Assembly (NCBI GenBank): GCA_031404155.1
Contig: JANNGZ010000241.1
Coordinates: 1 to 26,686, forward strand
From: JANNGZ01 sp031404155
GTDB taxonomy: Bacteria; Pseudomonadota; Gammaproteobacteria; Burkholderiales; Burkholderiaceae_C
Direction: 5' to 3'
DNA: 26,686 nucleotides
Below, piece by piece: positions 1 to 8,560 of this stretch. How positions within the stretch are numbered: the first letter of the stretch is position 1; each line of letters begins with the position of its first letter. The notes beneath the pieces are model-generated. The model made no database searches, was not told the origin of the DNA, and saw only the letters and a program-made list of their open reading frames with translations. The position numbers and the translations under genes are program-made.

Positions 1-2
1 TG

Positions 3-374
3 CACGAATGGGCGAGCCACGAGCAGCGCCTGAAGCGCCACGACGAAGCGCTGCTGCCGCTGGCCACCCAACGCAGCGACGCCGCGCTCGCCGCCTACCG
101 CAGCGGCAGTGGCTCGCTGAGCGCGGTGCTGGAGGCGCGCCGCCAAGCGCTCGAGTTGCACATGGACCGCCTGGCCATCGAGCGCGACATCGCCCGGCTG
201 TGGGCACAACTCGCGTTCGTCGCGCCGGCGCAAGAGGCCGAGGCGGGTACCGCGGTTGCGGCCCGCGCAACACAACGGGCCGCAGCAGGGACCGCAGGAG
301 CCGGAGCACAAGCCGGAGCACAAGCGGGGGCACAGGCGGGAACACAGGCGGGAACACCAGGGGGAACACCATGA
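3..374 (+). CDS. cusC: Outer-membrane efflux factor (TolC/CusC family), C-terminal part only
   Basis: The gene enters from the left edge in frame 3 and ends at TGA 372-374. About 123 residues are visible. The stretch with AYRSGSGSLSAVLEARRQAL followed by an IERDIARLWAQL helix is typical of the last periplasmic helical hairpin of TolC-like outer-membrane factors, which form the outer-membrane exit duct of tripartite RND pumps. After this helix the protein runs into a low-complexity Ala/Gly/Gln/Thr tail encoded by a 12-bp tandem array (303-370). Its stop overlaps the cusB start as ATGA, so the two genes are probably translationally coupled. The symbol is inferred from the cusBA genes that follow; the N-terminal lipobox and barrel lie outside the window. 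Confidence 0.85.
   Translation, partial: HEWASHEQRLKRHDEALLPLATQRSDAALAAYRSGSGSLSAVLEARRQALELHMDRLAIERDIARLWAQLAFVAPAQEAEAGTAVAARATQRAAAGTAGAGAQAGAQAGAQAGTQAGTPGGTP
303..370 (+). repeat. 12-bp tandem array in the 3' end of cusC
   Basis: Successive 12-mers read GGAGCACAAGCC (303-314), GGAGCACAAGCG, GGGGCACAGGCG, GGAACACAGGCG, GGAACACCAGGG, then a partial GGAACACC that runs straight into the cusB ATG. The array keeps the reading frame and encodes a four-residue Ala-Gln-Ala-Gly-like period at the protein C-terminus. The GGGGGAA at its end may serve as the ribosome binding site for cusB. Confidence 0.8.
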
Positions 375-1768
375 AGACGCCGCAAATGTGGGTGATCTCG
401 CTGGCCGCGCTGGCGCTGCTCGGCGCCGGTGGCTACGCGCTGTATGCGGTGGGCATGCACCGCGGCATGGTGATGGGCGACGGGTCGGGCAGCAACGTCG
501 CCGGCGGCAGCATCGCCGCCGGCGAGGCGGCCACACGCCGCCATATCGAGCAGGGCCTCAAGGCCGGCCAGGTGGACCCGTCCAACGGCCGCTCGATCCT
601 CTACTACCACGACCCGATGGTGCCGGGCAAACGCTTCGACACGCCTGGCAAGTCGCCGTTCATGGAGATGATGCTGGTGCCGGTGTATGCCGACGGCGGC
701 GCCGGCGACGACAACAAAGTCAGCGTCAGCCCGCGCATCCAGCAGAACCTGGGCCTGCGCAGCGCCGAAGTGGTCGAAGGTGTGCTGCGGCCCGAGCTCT
801 CCGCCGTCGGCAGCATCGCCTGGAACGAACGCGACCAGTCGGTGGTGCAGGCGCGGGCCAGCGGCTTCATTGAAAAGCTCCATGTGCGCGCGACGCTCGA
901 CCGCGTCACCGCGGGCCAGCCGTTCGCCGAGCTGTTCGTGCCCGAGTGGCTGGCGGCGCAGGAGGAATACCTGGCGGTCAAGCGCATCGCGCCGGGCGAC
1001 GCCGCGCTCGTCTCGGCCGCGCGCCAACGCATGACCCTGCTTGGCATGAGCGAGGCGCAGGTTTCCCGCGTCGACACCGGCAACGCGGCGCAGCCGCGCA
1101 CCACGCTCAGCGTGCCCACGAGCGGCGTGGTGGCCGAGCTGGTGGCGCGTGAGGGCATGGCCGTGACGCCGGGCATGCTGCTCGCGCGCATCAACGGCCT
1201 GGCCACGGTGTGGGCGCTGGCCGAGGTGCCCGAGAGCCAGGCCGCGCTGCTGCGCGCCGGTACCGCGGTGGAGGCACGCAGCCCCGGCGTGCCGGGCAAG
1301 GTCTTCCGCGGCAGCGTGCAGGCGCTGCTGCCCGAGGTCAACACCAGCACCCGGACCCTGAAGGCGCGGGTGCAGCTGGCCAACCCGGGCGGGCAGCTGG
1401 TGCCGGGCCAGTTTGTGACGATGCAGTTCATGGTTGCAGGTGCCGGGGGTGCCTTGCTCATCCCGACCGAAGCGGTGATCCAGACCGGCCGGCGCAGCGT
1501 GGTGATGCTGGCCGAATCTGGCGGCAGGTTCGTGCCGGTCGAGGTCGAGACCGGCCGCGAAAGCGGCGGACAAACGGAAGTCAAACGCGGGTTGAAAGCC
1601 GGCCAACGGGTCGTGGTGTCGTCGCAGTTCCTGATCGACTCCGAGGCCAGCCTGAAGGGGGTCGAGGCGCGGCTGAACAGCGCGCCAGCACTGACAGCCA
1701 CACCCACCGCCCCACCCGCGACCGCTGCCACGCCCGCGGCCCGCGCCGCCTCGGGAGCACGGCCATGA
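371..1768 (+). CDS. cusB: Copper/silver efflux RND periplasmic adaptor (CusB)
   Basis: A 465-residue membrane fusion protein that links the inner-membrane pump to the outer-membrane duct and can hand metal to the pump. An N-terminal hydrophobic anchor (about residues 6-27) is followed by a Met/His-rich segment. A heavy-metal-binding motif lies at about residues 78-106 (YYHDPMVPGKRF...GKSPFMEMMLVPVY), as in CusB/SilB. Next come the barrel-sandwich/lipoyl and hairpin region (VQARASGFIEKLHVR, VPEWLAAQEEYLAVK) and beta-barrel domains. The C-terminus is a Pro/Ala/Thr tail. The start is ATG 371, overlapping the cusC stop; an open frame upstream of it is just the shifted cusC sequence. The stop overlaps the cusA start as ATGA. 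The family call is firm. The copper/silver specificity rests on the metal motif and on CusA. Confidence 0.93.
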   Translation: MKTPQMWVISLAALALLGAGGYALYAVGMHRGMVMGDGSGSNVAGGSIAAGEAATRRHIEQGLKAGQVDPSNGRSILYYHDPMVPGKRFDTPGKSPFMEMMLVPVYADGGAGDDNKVSVSPRIQQNLGLRSAEVVEGVLRPELSAVGSIAWNERDQSVVQARASGFIEKLHVRATLDRVTAGQPFAELFVPEWLAAQEEYLAVKRIAPGDAALVSAARQRMTLLGMSEAQVSRVDTGNAAQPRTTLSVPTSGVVAELVAREGMAVTPGMLLARINGLATVWALAEVPESQAALLRAGTAVEARSPGVPGKVFRGSVQALLPEVNTSTRTLKARVQLANPGGQLVPGQFVTMQFMVAGAGGALLIPTEAVIQTGRRSVVMLAESGGRFVPVEVETGRESGGQTEVKRGLKAGQRVVVSSQFLIDSEASLKGVEARLNSAPALTATPTAPPATAATPAARAASGARP

Positions 1769-4700
1769 TCGCCGCGCTGATCCGCTGGTCGATGGTCAAC
1801 CGCTTCCTGGTGCTGCTGGCCACCGCGGCCGTCGCCGCGTGGGGGCTCTGGGCGCTGCAACGCACGCCGCTGGACGCGCTGCCCGACCTCTCGGACGTGC
1901 AGGTGATCATCCGCACGCCGTATCCGGGCCAGGCGCCGCGCATCGTCGAGAACCAGGTCACCTACCCGCTCACCACCGCGATGTTGTCGGTGCCCGGCGC
2001 GAAGGTGGTGCGCGGTTATTCCTTCTTCGGCGACTCCTTCGTCTACGTGCTCTTCGACGACGGCACCGACCCGTACTGGGCCCGCTCGCGGGTGCTCGAG
2101 TATTTGAACCAGGTGCAGGCGCGCCTGCCCGCCGCGGCCAAACCGGCGCTCGGGCCCGATGCCACCGGCGTCGGCTGGATCTACCAGTACGCGCTGGTGG
2201 ACCGCAGCGGAACGATGGACTTGGGGCAACTGCGCGCCCTGCAGGACTGGTTCCTGAAGTACGAACTCAAGACCGTGCCGAACGTGGCCGAAGTGGCCTC
2301 GGTCGGCGGCATGGTGCGCCAGTACCAGGTGCTGCTCGACCCCGACAAACTTGCTGCCTACAACATCCCGCATGGGCGGGTGATCGAGGCCATCGGCAAG
2401 GCCAACCAGGAGGCCGGCGGCTCGGTGCTCGAACTCGGCGAGGCCGAGTACATCGTGCGCGCCTCGGGGCTGCTGGCCACGCTCGACGACTTCCGCAAGA
2501 TTCCGCTTTCAGCCACCAACACCGGCGTGAGCGTGCGCCTGGGTGATGTGGCGCGCATCCAGGTCGGCCCGGAGATGCGGCGCGGCATCGGCGAACTCGA
2601 CGGCGAGGGCGAGGCCACCGGTGGCGTGATCGTGATGCGCTCGGGCAAAAACGCGCTGGAGACGATCCGCCAGGTCAAGGCCAAGATCGCCTCGCTGCAG
2701 GCCGGGCTGCCCCCCGGCGTGCAAATCGTGCCGACCTACGACCGCTCGGGCCTGATCGAACGTGCGGTGGCAAACCTGCGCGGCAAGCTGGTCGAGGAGT
2801 TCATCGTCGTCGCGCTGGTCTGCCTGGCCTTCCTGTTCCACCTGCGCTCGGCCTTCGTGGCCATCGTCTCGCTGCCGCTGGGCGTGCTGGCCAGCTTCAT
2901 CGTGATGCACTACCAGGGCATCAACGCCAACGTGATGTCGCTCGGCGGCATCGCGATCGCGGTCGGCGCGATGGTCGACGCGGCGGTGGTGATGATCGAA
3001 AACGCGCACAAACATATCGAAGCCTGGCGCCACCGGAACCCGGGCCGCACGCTCGCCGGCGACGAGCTGTGGCGCGTCGTCGGCGACGCCGCGGTGGAGG
3101 TCGGGCCGGCCCTCTTCTTCTCGCTGCTGATCATCACCCTGAGCTTCGTGCCGGTGTTCACGCTCGAGGCCCAGGAGGGCCGCCTCTTCGCGCCGCTGGC
3201 CTTCACCAAGAGCTACGCGATGGCGGCCTCCGCGGGCCTGGCGGTGACGCTGGTGCCGGTGCTGATGGGCTACCTGATCCGCGGCCGCATCCCCGCCGAA
3301 AGGCGCAACCCGCTCAACCGCGCCTTGATCGCGCTCTACCGGCCGTTGCTCAATGCAGTGCTCGCCTGGCCCAAGGCGACGCTGGCGGTGGCGCTGCTGG
3401 TGCTCGCCAGCACCGCCTGGCCGGTGCTGCACATCGGCAGCGAATTCATGCCGCCGCTGGACGAAGGCGACCTGCTCTACATGCCCAGCGCGCTGCCCGG
3501 CCTGTCGGCGGGCAAGGCGGCCGAGTTGCTGCAACAAACCGACCGCCTGATCCGCACCCTGCCCGAGGTGGCCTCGGTCTACGGCAAGGCCGGGCGTGCC
3601 GAAACCGCCACCGACCCGGCGCCGCTGGAGATGTTCGAGACCACGATCCAGTTCAAGCCGAAGAGCCAGTGGCGCGCCGGCATGACACCGGAGTTGCTGG
3701 TCGACGAGCTCGACCGCATCGTCAAGGTGCCGGGCCTGTCGAACCTGTGGGTGCCGCCGATACGCAACCGCATCGACATGCTGGCCACCGGCATCAAGAG
3801 CCCGGTGGGGGTGAAGGTGGCGGGGCCCGAGCTGGCCGAGATCGACCGCATCGGCGGCGAGATCGAACAAGTGCTCAAGGGCGTGCCCGGCGTGAGCAGC
3901 GCGCTGGCCGAGCGCCTGACCGGCGGTCGTTATGTGGACGTGACGATCAACCGCGACGCTGCCGCGCGCTTCGGCATGAACATCGCCGACGTGCAAGCGG
4001 TGATCGGCTCGGCGGTCGGCGGCGACAACATCGGCGAAACGGTGGAAGGCCTGCAACGCTTCCCGATCAATGTGCGCTACCCACGCGAGCTGCGCGACTC
4101 GCTGGACAAGCTGCGCAAATTGCCGATCGTGAGCGAGCGCGGCGCGCGCCTGGTGCTCGGCGACGTGGCCGAGATCCGCATCAGCGACGGGCCGCCGATG
4201 CTGCGCAGCGAAAACGCGCGCCTCTCGGGCTGGGTGTACGTGGACATCCGCGGCCGCGACTTGAGGGGCGCGGTGCTCGACATGCAGCGTGAGGTGGCCG
4301 AGCGGGTCAAGCTCGCGCCCGGCTATTCGGTGTCATGGTCGGGGCAGTTCGAGTACCTCGAGCGCGCAAGCGCGAAGCTCCAGGTGGTGGTGCCCTTCAC
4401 GCTGCTGATCATCTTCGTGCTGCTGGTGCTCACCTTCCAGCGGGTCGACGAAGCGCTGCTGATCATGGCCACGCTGCCCTTCTCGCTCGTCGGAGGCTTC
4501 TGGCTGCTCTACGCGCTCGGCCACAACCTGAGCGTGGCCAGCGCCATCGGCTTCATCGCGCTGGCCGGCGTGGCGGCCGAGTTCGGCGTGATCATGCTGC
4601 TCTACCTGACGCAGGCCTGGAACCGGCGCCTGGCGCGCGGCAGCGAGCATGGCCCACCCGGCGAAGCCGAGTTGCTCGACGCGATCCGAGAAGGTGCCGT

Positions 4701-4947
4701 GTTGCGGGTGCGGCCCAAGGCGATGACGGTGGCGGTGATCGTCGCCGGCCTGCTGCCGATTTTGTGGAGCAGCGGCACCGGCTCGGAGGTGATGCAGCGC
4801 ATCGCCGCGCCGATGGTCGGCGGCATGCTCACCGCGCCGCTGTTGTCGATGTTCGTCATCCCGGCGGCGTACCTGCTGATGCGGCGGCGGCGCGGCGCCG
4901 CGGTGCAGGGGGTGACGTTGCCGCAAGCCGGCGAGGCCGCGCGCTGA
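1765..4947 (+). CDS. cusA: Copper/silver efflux RND transporter permease (CusA)
   Basis: A 1060-residue inner-membrane proton-driven RND pump of the heavy-metal (HME) family, close in length to E. coli CusA (1047). It opens with MIAALIRWSMVNRFLVLL and the DALPDLSDVQVII segment typical of CusA/CzcA. The proposed Cu(I)/Ag(I) pathway methionines are all present at the E. coli numbers: M573 (LLYMPS), M623 (PLEMFET) and M672 (RIDMLATG), together with E625 and K678. The TM4 proton-relay aspartate is D405 (GAMVDAAVVMIEN). This separates it from Zn/Co/Cd CzcA pumps, which lack the triad. ATG 1765 overlaps the cusB stop, so cusCBA looks like one translationally coupled operon. No accessory cusF-like gene follows within the window. 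Confidence 0.96.
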   Translation: MIAALIRWSMVNRFLVLLATAAVAAWGLWALQRTPLDALPDLSDVQVIIRTPYPGQAPRIVENQVTYPLTTAMLSVPGAKVVRGYSFFGDSFVYVLFDDGTDPYWARSRVLEYLNQVQARLPAAAKPALGPDATGVGWIYQYALVDRSGTMDLGQLRALQDWFLKYELKTVPNVAEVASVGGMVRQYQVLLDPDKLAAYNIPHGRVIEAIGKANQEAGGSVLELGEAEYIVRASGLLATLDDFRKIPLSATNTGVSVRLGDVARIQVGPEMRRGIGELDGEGEATGGVIVMRSGKNALETIRQVKAKIASLQAGLPPGVQIVPTYDRSGLIERAVANLRGKLVEEFIVVALVCLAFLFHLRSAFVAIVSLPLGVLASFIVMHYQGINANVMSLGGIAIAVGAMVDAAVVMIENAHKHIEAWRHRNPGRTLAGDELWRVVGDAAVEVGPALFFSLLIITLSFVPVFTLEAQEGRLFAPLAFTKSYAMAASAGLAVTLVPVLMGYLIRGRIPAERRNPLNRALIALYRPLLNAVLAWPKATLAVALLVLASTAWPVLHIGSEFMPPLDEGDLLYMPSALPGLSAGKAAELLQQTDRLIRTLPEVASVYGKAGRAETATDPAPLEMFETTIQFKPKSQWRAGMTPELLVDELDRIVKVPGLSNLWVPPIRNRIDMLATGIKSPVGVKVAGPELAEIDRIGGEIEQVLKGVPGVSSALAERLTGGRYVDVTINRDAAARFGMNIADVQAVIGSAVGGDNIGETVEGLQRFPINVRYPRELRDSLDKLRKLPIVSERGARLVLGDVAEIRISDGPPMLRSENARLSGWVYVDIRGRDLRGAVLDMQREVAERVKLAPGYSVSWSGQFEYLERASAKLQVVVPFTLLIIFVLLVLTFQRVDEALLIMATLPFSLVGGFWLLYALGHNLSVASAIGFIALAGVAAEFGVIMLLYLTQAWNRRLARGSEHGPPGEAELLDAIREGAVLRVRPKAMTVAVIVAGLLPILWSSGTGSEVMQRIAAPMVGGMLTAPLLSMFVIPAAYLLMRRRRGAAVQGVTLPQAGEAAR

Positions 4948-4980
4948 GCGGCGCGGCGTCCGGCGGGCGCCTGCGCGGCC

Positions 4981-5064
4981 ACTCGCAGCGCCGCTCACAG
5001 CGCCGCCCGCAACGTCGCCCGCAACGTCGCTCACAACGTCGCTCACAACGTCGCTCGCGAAGCG
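4981..5064 (+). repeat. 12-bp tandem array downstream of cusA
   Basis: Seven consecutive 12-mers with consensus GCTCACAACGTC: ACTCGCAGCGCC, GCTCACAGCGCC, GCCCGCAACGTC twice, GCTCACAACGTC twice, GCTCGCGAAGCG. The array lies in the 186-bp space between cusA and the EAL-DEP gene and is not needed to extend either gene. Confidence 0.85.
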
Positions 5065-5092
5065 TGCAGCTTTTCTCCGCGCCGCGGTTTTT
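5061..5092 (+). terminator. Weak terminator-like hairpins after cusA
   Basis: Two short stems with T-runs lie in tandem: AAGC-gtgca-GCTT followed by TT, and CCGC-gcc-GCGG (5077-5087) followed by five T (5088-5092). Each stem is only 4 bp, so this is a weak call for the end of the cus transcript. Confidence 0.3.
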
Positions 5093-5133
5093 CCCGGGTC
5101 CGGAAACGGCGTTGGCGCCGCCGCTGTGGAACC

Positions 5134-7449
5134 ATGCCGGGAGTGTCCACCAGCCCACCCCCGCCCCTTGCAAATGCCGAGGTCGACTCCTCGTTCGCCG
5201 CGCTGAGCCTCGAGTTGGCCGCCCGGCGCGGCAGCGTGGGTGTGCGCCGGGCCTGGCGCCGCGCGGTGGCCAGCCTGCACGACCTGCACGCAGCCCGCGG
5301 CGCGAGCGCTCAAGCCTTGAGTTTCAACTGGCGTCGGCTCAGCGTCCTGACCCTCGCCGCCATGCTCCTCGCCGCCGCGCTGTCCGCCGCTGGCACGCTG
5401 TGGCTGGAGCACCGGGCGGCCGCACAACGCACCGAAGCGGCGCTCGCGGCGGTCGAATCGCTGCTCGACGGCCTGGCGCCCGAGCTCGAGCGCTTGACCG
5501 CCGTGGCGAGCTCGTCTGCATCGGCGCTACCGAACCCCCAGGGCTGCGCCAGCGAATTGGTGGAGCAACTGGTGCGCAGCAGCCTGCAGTCGCCACTGGC
5601 GCGCCAGTTCTTCGTGCAGGCGCGCGAGGGTGAGCTCAGCTGCGGCGCCTTTGGTCCCCGCCCGCGCTTGGGCCGCCTCGGTCAACACGAAACAGGGTTG
5701 ACGCTCTGGCCCGCCGCGAGCATCCGCCCCGAGGTGGAAGTGGTGAGCGCGAGCGGCAGCACCTGGCAGGCGGTGGCGCGACTGGATGTGCGCATGCTGC
5801 GTGACACGATCACCGATGTTCAAGGCGCCGCCGGCCTGGCCCTTGCCATCGGCAGCCCGGGCGGCGCGCAACTGGCGCGTGTCGGCGACACGCAGCACGG
5901 GCGCGATAGCGGGTGGATCGTCGACCGCTTCGAGCGCAGCTCCGCGCGCCACGGTTTTTCGGTGACGGCGAACCTGTCGTTCGATTGGCTGCTGCAGCGC
6001 TGGCGGCTCACCTTGCCTGCCGTGCTCGCCGCCACGCTGCTGGTGGTGCTCGGCGCGGCATCGCTCGCCTGGCGCGCCTGCACCGAACGCTCGCGGCTGG
6101 ACCGCCGCATCGCGCAGGCGCAGCGCAAGCGCCAGTTCGAGCCCTTCGTGCAACCGATCGTCGACCTGGCCAGCGGCCGCTGCACCGGCGGCGAGGTGCT
6201 GATGCGCTGGCATCACCCGCAGCGCGGCATCCTGGGCCCGGCCGAGTTCATCGACGAGGCCGAGCGCAGCGGCCTGATCGTCGCGATGGCGGACCAGATG
6301 ATGAGCAAGGCGCGCCACCGCCTGGCGCCGATCGTGCACGCGCACCCGCAGCTCACGTTTGCGTTCAACGTCACGCCGGCACAGTTGCGCACGCCACGCT
6401 TCGGCGAGCGGCTGGCCACGCTGTTCGACACCACCACGCTGCCGAGCACGAATGTGCTGCTCGAAGTGACCGAGCGCGACTTTGTCGACGAGGCCGCCCA
6501 GGGCGCGCTCAACGAGTTGCAGCGGGCCGGCTGGCGCACCGCGATCGACGACTTCGGCACCGGCCAGAGCAGCCTCGCGGCGCTGGAAAAGCTCGCGGTG
6601 GACCGCATCAAGATCGACCGCGCGTTCGTGTCCTCGATCGGCCACTCCACCGTGGCGCGGCCGGTGCTGGACGCCATCGTCTCGCTGGCCACGCAACTGC
6701 GGGTGCCGCTGGTGGCCGAAGGTATCGAAACCTCGGCGCAGTGGGACTACCTGCGTGCCCGCGGGGTGCAGTACGCGCAGGGCTATCTGATCGCCCGGCC
6801 GATGCCGATCGACGAGTTTGCACGCTGGCTGGCCGAGCGCGACGGCCCGCCCGAAGTGCAGGCACAGGCCGGTGGCGCGCTGCCTTTGCGCCCGGCGCCG
6901 GCACCGCTGGACGACGAACTGCGGGCGCTCTGGCAGCGCATGCGCTCGCCCGGCGGCCTGGATGTGCGCGACCGCGTCTACCGCCTGCACCGCTACGAGG
7001 CCTGTTTCATCGGCTGCGACGCGGTGGACTGGCTGGTGGCGCGCGCCGGCATGCCGCGCGCCAATGCGGTGCGGCTCGGCCAACGCATGGCGGCCCTGGG
7101 CCTGCTGCGGCATGTGCTGGACGAACACGACTTCAAGGATGCCGCGCTCTTTTATCGCCTGGCCCCGCCGCCACCCGGGTCTGAAACCCCGAGCCCGGCG
7201 ATGGCCGAAGTGCGCGCCGCGATGCGCACCGAGTGGGGTCCCTTGTGGCGAAACCGTTCGCGCGGGTTCGCGCGCCACCACCGCTGCGCCAGCGGGCGCG
7301 AGATCATCCACTGGCTCAGCGCCCGCTTCGGCATCGACCGCAGCACCGCGCAGCAGTGGGCGGGCCAGCTGATGCGGCTGGGCGCCTTGCGCCACGTCTT
7401 CGACGACACCCCGTTTCGCGACGACGAGAACCTCTATCGTCCGGGCTGA
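5134..7449 (+). CDS. Membrane c-di-GMP phosphodiesterase: CSS-type sensor, EAL, and two DEP domains
   Basis: A 771-residue protein predicted to hydrolyse c-di-GMP in the cytoplasm. TM1 is about residues 71-91 and TM2 about 291-311. They enclose a periplasmic region with two cysteines (C138, C170), as in CSS-motif redox-sensing phosphodiesterases. The EAL domain spans about 335-570. Its signature reads EVL rather than EAL (E354), and the other catalytic motifs are present: FNVTP, EVTERD, DDFGTG, KIDR, VAEGIE and QGY, so activity is expected. The C-terminus holds two DEP winged-helix domains, about 590-676 (FIGCDAVDWLV, LGLLRHVLDEHDFKD, LFYRL) and 688-771 (GREIIHWLS, LGALRHVFDD, LYRPG). ATG 5134 has no clear Shine-Dalgarno. 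The DEP domains are read from motifs and the CSS label from topology and the two cysteines. Confidence 0.88.
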   Translation: MPGVSTSPPPPLANAEVDSSFAALSLELAARRGSVGVRRAWRRAVASLHDLHAARGASAQALSFNWRRLSVLTLAAMLLAAALSAAGTLWLEHRAAAQRTEAALAAVESLLDGLAPELERLTAVASSSASALPNPQGCASELVEQLVRSSLQSPLARQFFVQAREGELSCGAFGPRPRLGRLGQHETGLTLWPAASIRPEVEVVSASGSTWQAVARLDVRMLRDTITDVQGAAGLALAIGSPGGAQLARVGDTQHGRDSGWIVDRFERSSARHGFSVTANLSFDWLLQRWRLTLPAVLAATLLVVLGAASLAWRACTERSRLDRRIAQAQRKRQFEPFVQPIVDLASGRCTGGEVLMRWHHPQRGILGPAEFIDEAERSGLIVAMADQMMSKARHRLAPIVHAHPQLTFAFNVTPAQLRTPRFGERLATLFDTTTLPSTNVLLEVTERDFVDEAAQGALNELQRAGWRTAIDDFGTGQSSLAALEKLAVDRIKIDRAFVSSIGHSTVARPVLDAIVSLATQLRVPLVAEGIETSAQWDYLRARGVQYAQGYLIARPMPIDEFARWLAERDGPPEVQAQAGGALPLRPAPAPLDDELRALWQRMRSPGGLDVRDRVYRLHRYEACFIGCDAVDWLVARAGMPRANAVRLGQRMAALGLLRHVLDEHDFKDAALFYRLAPPPPGSETPSPAMAEVRAAMRTEWGPLWRNRSRGFARHHRCASGREIIHWLSARFGIDRSTAQQWAGQLMRLGALRHVFDDTPFRDDENLYRPG

Positions 7450-7574
7450 GCGCGCGGTGCGACGCGGGCCCGGCCCGCGGACCGCCGAAGCGGCTTGCCG
7501 TCGTATGCTGCACCGAGCGCCACGGCCACCGATTTCCGGACCGGGCCGCGCCACTGGCAAGCGAAGGACGAAAG

Positions 7575-7637
7575 TTGAAACGACGGCATGGGAGTCGCGC
7601 TGCAGCCTGGCCTCGGCAGTCGCCTGTTTCGGCATGA
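7575..7637 (+). CDS. Possible 20-codon leader peptide coupled to the patatin gene
   Basis: TTG 7575 lies a few bases after a purine-rich GAAGGACGAAAG and opens a frame of 20 codons whose TGA (7635-7637) overlaps the patatin ATG (7634) as ATGA. The patatin start has no Shine-Dalgarno of its own, so re-initiation would explain its translation. The peptide is Arg-rich with no known relative. It may be chance, since any ATG followed by A gives this overlap. Confidence 0.25.
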   Translation: MKRRHGSRAAAWPRQSPVSA

Positions 7638-8539
7638 GGCGGCGCGAGCTCCTCACCCGCGCGGCCTCGACGACGCTCGGCGCCGCTGCGACGGCCACGA
7701 CCGCAGCAGCGACAACGGCAGCAACAGCGGCAGCACCGGCAACACCCACAGCGCCGCTGACACGCGCAGGCTCCCCACGCGGCTTTGCGCTCGCGCTGGG
7801 CAGCGGCTCGACCCATGGCCTGGCGCACGTCGGCGTGCTGCGCGCCTGCGAAAAACTCGGGCTGGTGCCATCGCTGATCGTCGGCAGCAGCATCGGTGCG
7901 GCGGTTGGCGCGCTCTGGGCCGCGGGCTTGGACGCCGCGGCGATCGAGCGGGTGTCGCGCTCGCTGGACTGGACCAGCGTCGGTTCGTGGACCCTGTCTC
8001 GGCGCGGGCTCAAGCGCCAGGACGGCTTGAAGCGGGTCATCGCGGGTGCCGTCGGCGGCCGCACCATCGAAGCGCTGCCGCACCGCTTTGCCGCCGTCGC
8101 CACGGCATTGGCAGACGGCTCGCGGGTGGTGCTGCGCAGCGGCCCGGTGGACGCCGCCGTCGCTGCGTCCAGCGCCATGCCCTTGCTCTTCGTGCCGGTG
8201 CGCCTGGGCGGCCGGGACCTGGTGGACGGCGCCTTGACCGCACCGGTGCCGGTGGACGTGGCGCGCGAGCTGGGGGTCGAGGTGGTGGTGGCGGTCGACG
8301 TGGCCTACCGGCCGAGCGACGCGCCGCCGATGCAGCTCAGCGACATCGCCTTCCAGACCCTGCACATCCTGGTCAACGCGCTGGCCAGCGAGCAGGTGGC
8401 GCGCGCCGATGTGCAACTGCGTTTGCGCCTGCACCACCTGATGAACCAAAAGGGCAGCGACAGCGCAGCCCTGATCGAGGCCGGTGAACGTGCGATGTTC
8501 GACGCCGCGCCCCGGCTGCGCGAACGCCTGCAACGCTGA
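7634..8539 (+). CDS. Patatin-like phospholipase, RssA-like, with Tat-like export signal
   Basis: A 301-residue serine acyl hydrolase of the patatin family. The oxyanion-hole segment GSGSTHGLAHVGVL is followed by the nucleophile elbow G-S-S-I-G with Ser86, and the dyad aspartate is D198 in VDGALTAPVP. The N-terminus MRRRELLTRAAS with a following Ala/Thr-rich hydrophobic stretch looks like a twin-arginine signal, suggesting export or membrane attachment. That is why ATG 7634 is preferred over ATGs farther upstream (7457, 7505), which would bury the motif. The Ala/Thr stretch (about residues 16-42) is low complexity. The substrate is unknown; lipids or polyester granule components are possible from context, but this is inference. 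A second, unrelated-length patatin gene lies at 12929. Confidence 0.85.
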   Translation: MRRRELLTRAASTTLGAAATATTAAATTAATAAAPATPTAPLTRAGSPRGFALALGSGSTHGLAHVGVLRACEKLGLVPSLIVGSSIGAAVGALWAAGLDAAAIERVSRSLDWTSVGSWTLSRRGLKRQDGLKRVIAGAVGGRTIEALPHRFAAVATALADGSRVVLRSGPVDAAVAASSAMPLLFVPVRLGGRDLVDGALTAPVPVDVARELGVEVVVAVDVAYRPSDAPPMQLSDIAFQTLHILVNALASEQVARADVQLRLRLHHLMNQKGSDSAALIEAGERAMFDAAPRLRERLQR

Positions 8540-8560
8540 CGCCTGAACACCCGCGCCGCA

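Noticed and set aside
2509..4056. A 515-codon minus-strand frame within cusA
   Set aside because: Shadow of cusA, whose plus-strand frame contains the pump's conserved residues at family positions.
4981..5064. Direct repeats as a CRISPR array
   Set aside because: Units are 12 bp and contiguous with no spacers, and no cas genes are nearby.
5134..7449. Degenerate, inactive EAL domain because the signature reads EVL
   Set aside because: Only the middle residue differs. The metal-binding Glu and all other catalytic motifs are present, so activity is expected.
5527..8178. A long minus-strand open frame (about 883 codons) opposite the EAL-DEP and patatin genes
   Set aside because: The composition is Arg/His/Ala-rich, as expected from the complement of high-GC coding sequence. 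The plus strand carries clear catalytic motifs throughout.
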